From: Vulcanimicrobiota bacterium
GTDB lineage: Bacteria > Vulcanimicrobiota > Vulcanimicrobiia > Vulcanimicrobiales > Vulcanimicrobiaceae
Assembly: GCA_003167055.1 (NCBI GenBank)
Contig: PMUE01000361.1
Coordinates: 1 to 6,561, forward strand
DNA: 6,561 nt
Reading direction: 5' to 3'
Shown here: piece after piece, positions 5,441 to 6,561 of the stretch
Layout of the letters: every line of letters starts with the position of its first letter
How positions within the stretch are numbered: position 1 is the first letter of the stretch
Made by a program: the position numbers and the translations under genes
Notes under the pieces: generated by a model
Database searches by the model: none
Told to the model about the DNA's origin: nothing
Seen by the model: the letters and a program-made list of their open reading frames with translations, nothing else

Positions 5441-6561
5441 TTAGACTTGGCGGTCTGCGAACCAGCCGGACGGCGCCACGTCGAGGTTCACGTTGATCTG
5501 TTTGACTTCCGTGTAAGCGTCGTAGCCGTAGGTTCCGAGTTCCCGTCCGATCCCTGATTGTTTGTAGCCACCCCAAGGTGCCTCGTTGTAGGTCGGATGA
5601 TAGGTGTTGATCCACGTTATTCCGGCGCGGAGCTTGCGAATCACGCGATGTGCCTTGGCGATATCCCCGGTGAAAACTGCTCCCGCCAAACCGTAGACCG
5701 TGTCGTTGGCGATGGCGATGGCTTCCGCTTCGTCTTCGAAAGTTTTGATGCTCATCACCGGCCCGAAGATTTCTTCCTGCGCGATCGTCATCGAGGGATC
5801 GACGTCCGCGAACAGCGTCGGCTCCACGTACCAGCCCTGCCCGAGGCCCGCCGGACGTCCTCCTCCCCCGAGGACAACCTTCGCGCCGGCCTGGCGTCCG
5901 GCCTGGATATAGCCTTCGACGCGCTCACGCTGCCGGCTGCTTACCATCGGACCGATCTCGGTTTCCGCGTCGGCGGGGTCGCCGACGCGCATGCTGGCCA
6001 TCATCTCGGACATGCGCTCCAGCAGCTCGTTCTCCTGGCGGCGCGACACGACGAGCCGGGTCTTGGCGCTGCATATCTGGCCGCTGTTGGGAAGCGAGCC
6101 ACGGCGCAGCGACTCGACCGTCGTCGCCAGGTCCGCATCGTCAAGGATCACCGCGGCTGACTTGCCTCCCAGCTCAAGGGTGACCGGGCGCAGGTCCGCG
6201 CCGCACAGAGCCGCAATCCGCCGCCCTGCGGCCGTTGAGCCGGTGAAGGAGACCTTGTCGACACCGGGGTGGGTGACCAGGTACTCGCTGACCTCGGCTT
6301 CGGCCGGGAGGATGCTGTACGCGCCCTCCGGCAGGCCGGCCTCGTCCAGCGCGCGGGCCCAGGCCCTGACCGCGAACGGAGCCGACGGCGGCGGTTTGCT
6401 GATGACCGAGCATCCGGCCAGCAGCGCCTGCGCGGACTTCAACATCGTGGCGCTGAAGGGACTGTTCCAGGGCACGATGTCGAGTACCACGCCGGCCGGG
6501 GCGCGTTCGATCTGGAATTCCCACAGTCCGGTGCCGGTCTCGACGTCAGGCACGCTCGCGG
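5441..6561 (-). CDS. NAD(P)-dependent aldehyde dehydrogenase, N-terminus outside window
   Basis: The frame is open to the right window edge, so the GTG at 6553 is probably internal. About 370 of the roughly 490 residues usual for the superfamily are present. Counting from 6553, the catalytic set is complete: Asn30 (PWNSPF), Lys53 (SKPPPSAP), the cofactor-loop FTGSTAAG (103-110), general base Glu127 (LELGGK), nucleophile Cys161 (NSGQICSA) and Glu261 (EEIFGPV). It would oxidise an aldehyde to its acid in the cytoplasm. The C-terminal third (NTYHP, APWGGYKQSGIGREL, YTEVKQINVNL) recalls betaine-aldehyde dehydrogenases of the GbsA type. The upstream part (STAAGRRIA, VGDPADAETEIGPMVS) recalls actinobacterial enzymes. 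GC also differs: about 57% over 5461-5760 against about 68% over 6001-6300. The substrate is uncertain. The gene converges on the lipoprotein gene with 18 bases between stops and no clear terminator. Confidence 0.92.
   Translation of the reverse strand, partial: ASVPDVETGTGLWEFQIERAPAGVVLDIVPWNSPFSATMLKSAQALLAGCSVISKPPPSAPFAVRAWARALDEAGLPEGAYSILPAEAEVSEYLVTHPGVDKVSFTGSTAAGRRIAALCGADLRPVTLELGGKSAAVILDDADLATTVESLRRGSLPNSGQICSAKTRLVVSRRQENELLERMSEMMASMRVGDPADAETEIGPMVSSRQRERVEGYIQAGRQAGAKVVLGGGGRPAGLGQGWYVEPTLFADVDPSMTIAQEEIFGPVMSIKTFEDEAEAIAIANDTVYGLAGAVFTGDIAKAHRVIRKLRAGITWINTYHPTYNEAPWGGYKQSGIGRELGTYGYDAYTEVKQINVNLDVAPSGWFADRQV

Noticed and set aside
5558..6160. 200-codon open frame on the plus strand
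   Set aside because: It is a shadow of the aldehyde dehydrogenase on the other strand; long antisense frames are common in GC-rich genes.

Overview
The window is about 60% GC and densely coding, and it reads as ordinary bacterial chromosome. It holds six protein genes, two of them cut by the window ends. I see no tRNA, rRNA, CRISPR array, insertion sequence or phage gene. No stretch above 300 bases lacks a gene; the longest gap is 84 bases. The lineage is uncertain. The combination of high GC, a selA gene and a secreted lipoprotein with loose NHL/SMP-30-like repeats would fit a poorly cultured phylum such as Vulcanimicrobiota/Eremiobacterota (WPS-2), but that is an impression from protein style, not a demonstration.

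Layout. Positions 1-1983 (+) carry the C-terminal three quarters of DNA gyrase subunit A. It converges on a PaaI-type hotdog thioesterase (1988-2413, -), with only 4 bases between the two stop codons. A hairpin suited to terminate gyrA lies inside the end of the thioesterase gene. An 84-base divergent spacer (2414-2497) with two palindromic elements then leads into a probable two-gene operon. This is trxA (thioredoxin, 2498-2824) and selA (selenocysteine synthase, 2834-4171), 9 bases apart. A lipoprotein of unknown function (4220-5422, +) follows. It is in the same reading frame as selA, separated from it by the selA UGA stop. It converges, with an 18-base gap, on a partial aldehyde dehydrogenase (5441-6561, -).

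How the genes fit together. The clearest functional link is trxA-selA. SelA makes selenocysteyl-tRNA from selenophosphate, and thioredoxin is a known reductant in selenium metabolism, so co-transcription is plausible. selB, selD and selC are not in the window. The other genes look like unrelated neighbours. The most unusual features are the aldehyde dehydrogenase, whose two parts differ in GC content and apparent family affinity, the cysteine-paired lipoprotein, and the open in-frame continuation after the selA UGA. I found no convincing new multi-gene system.
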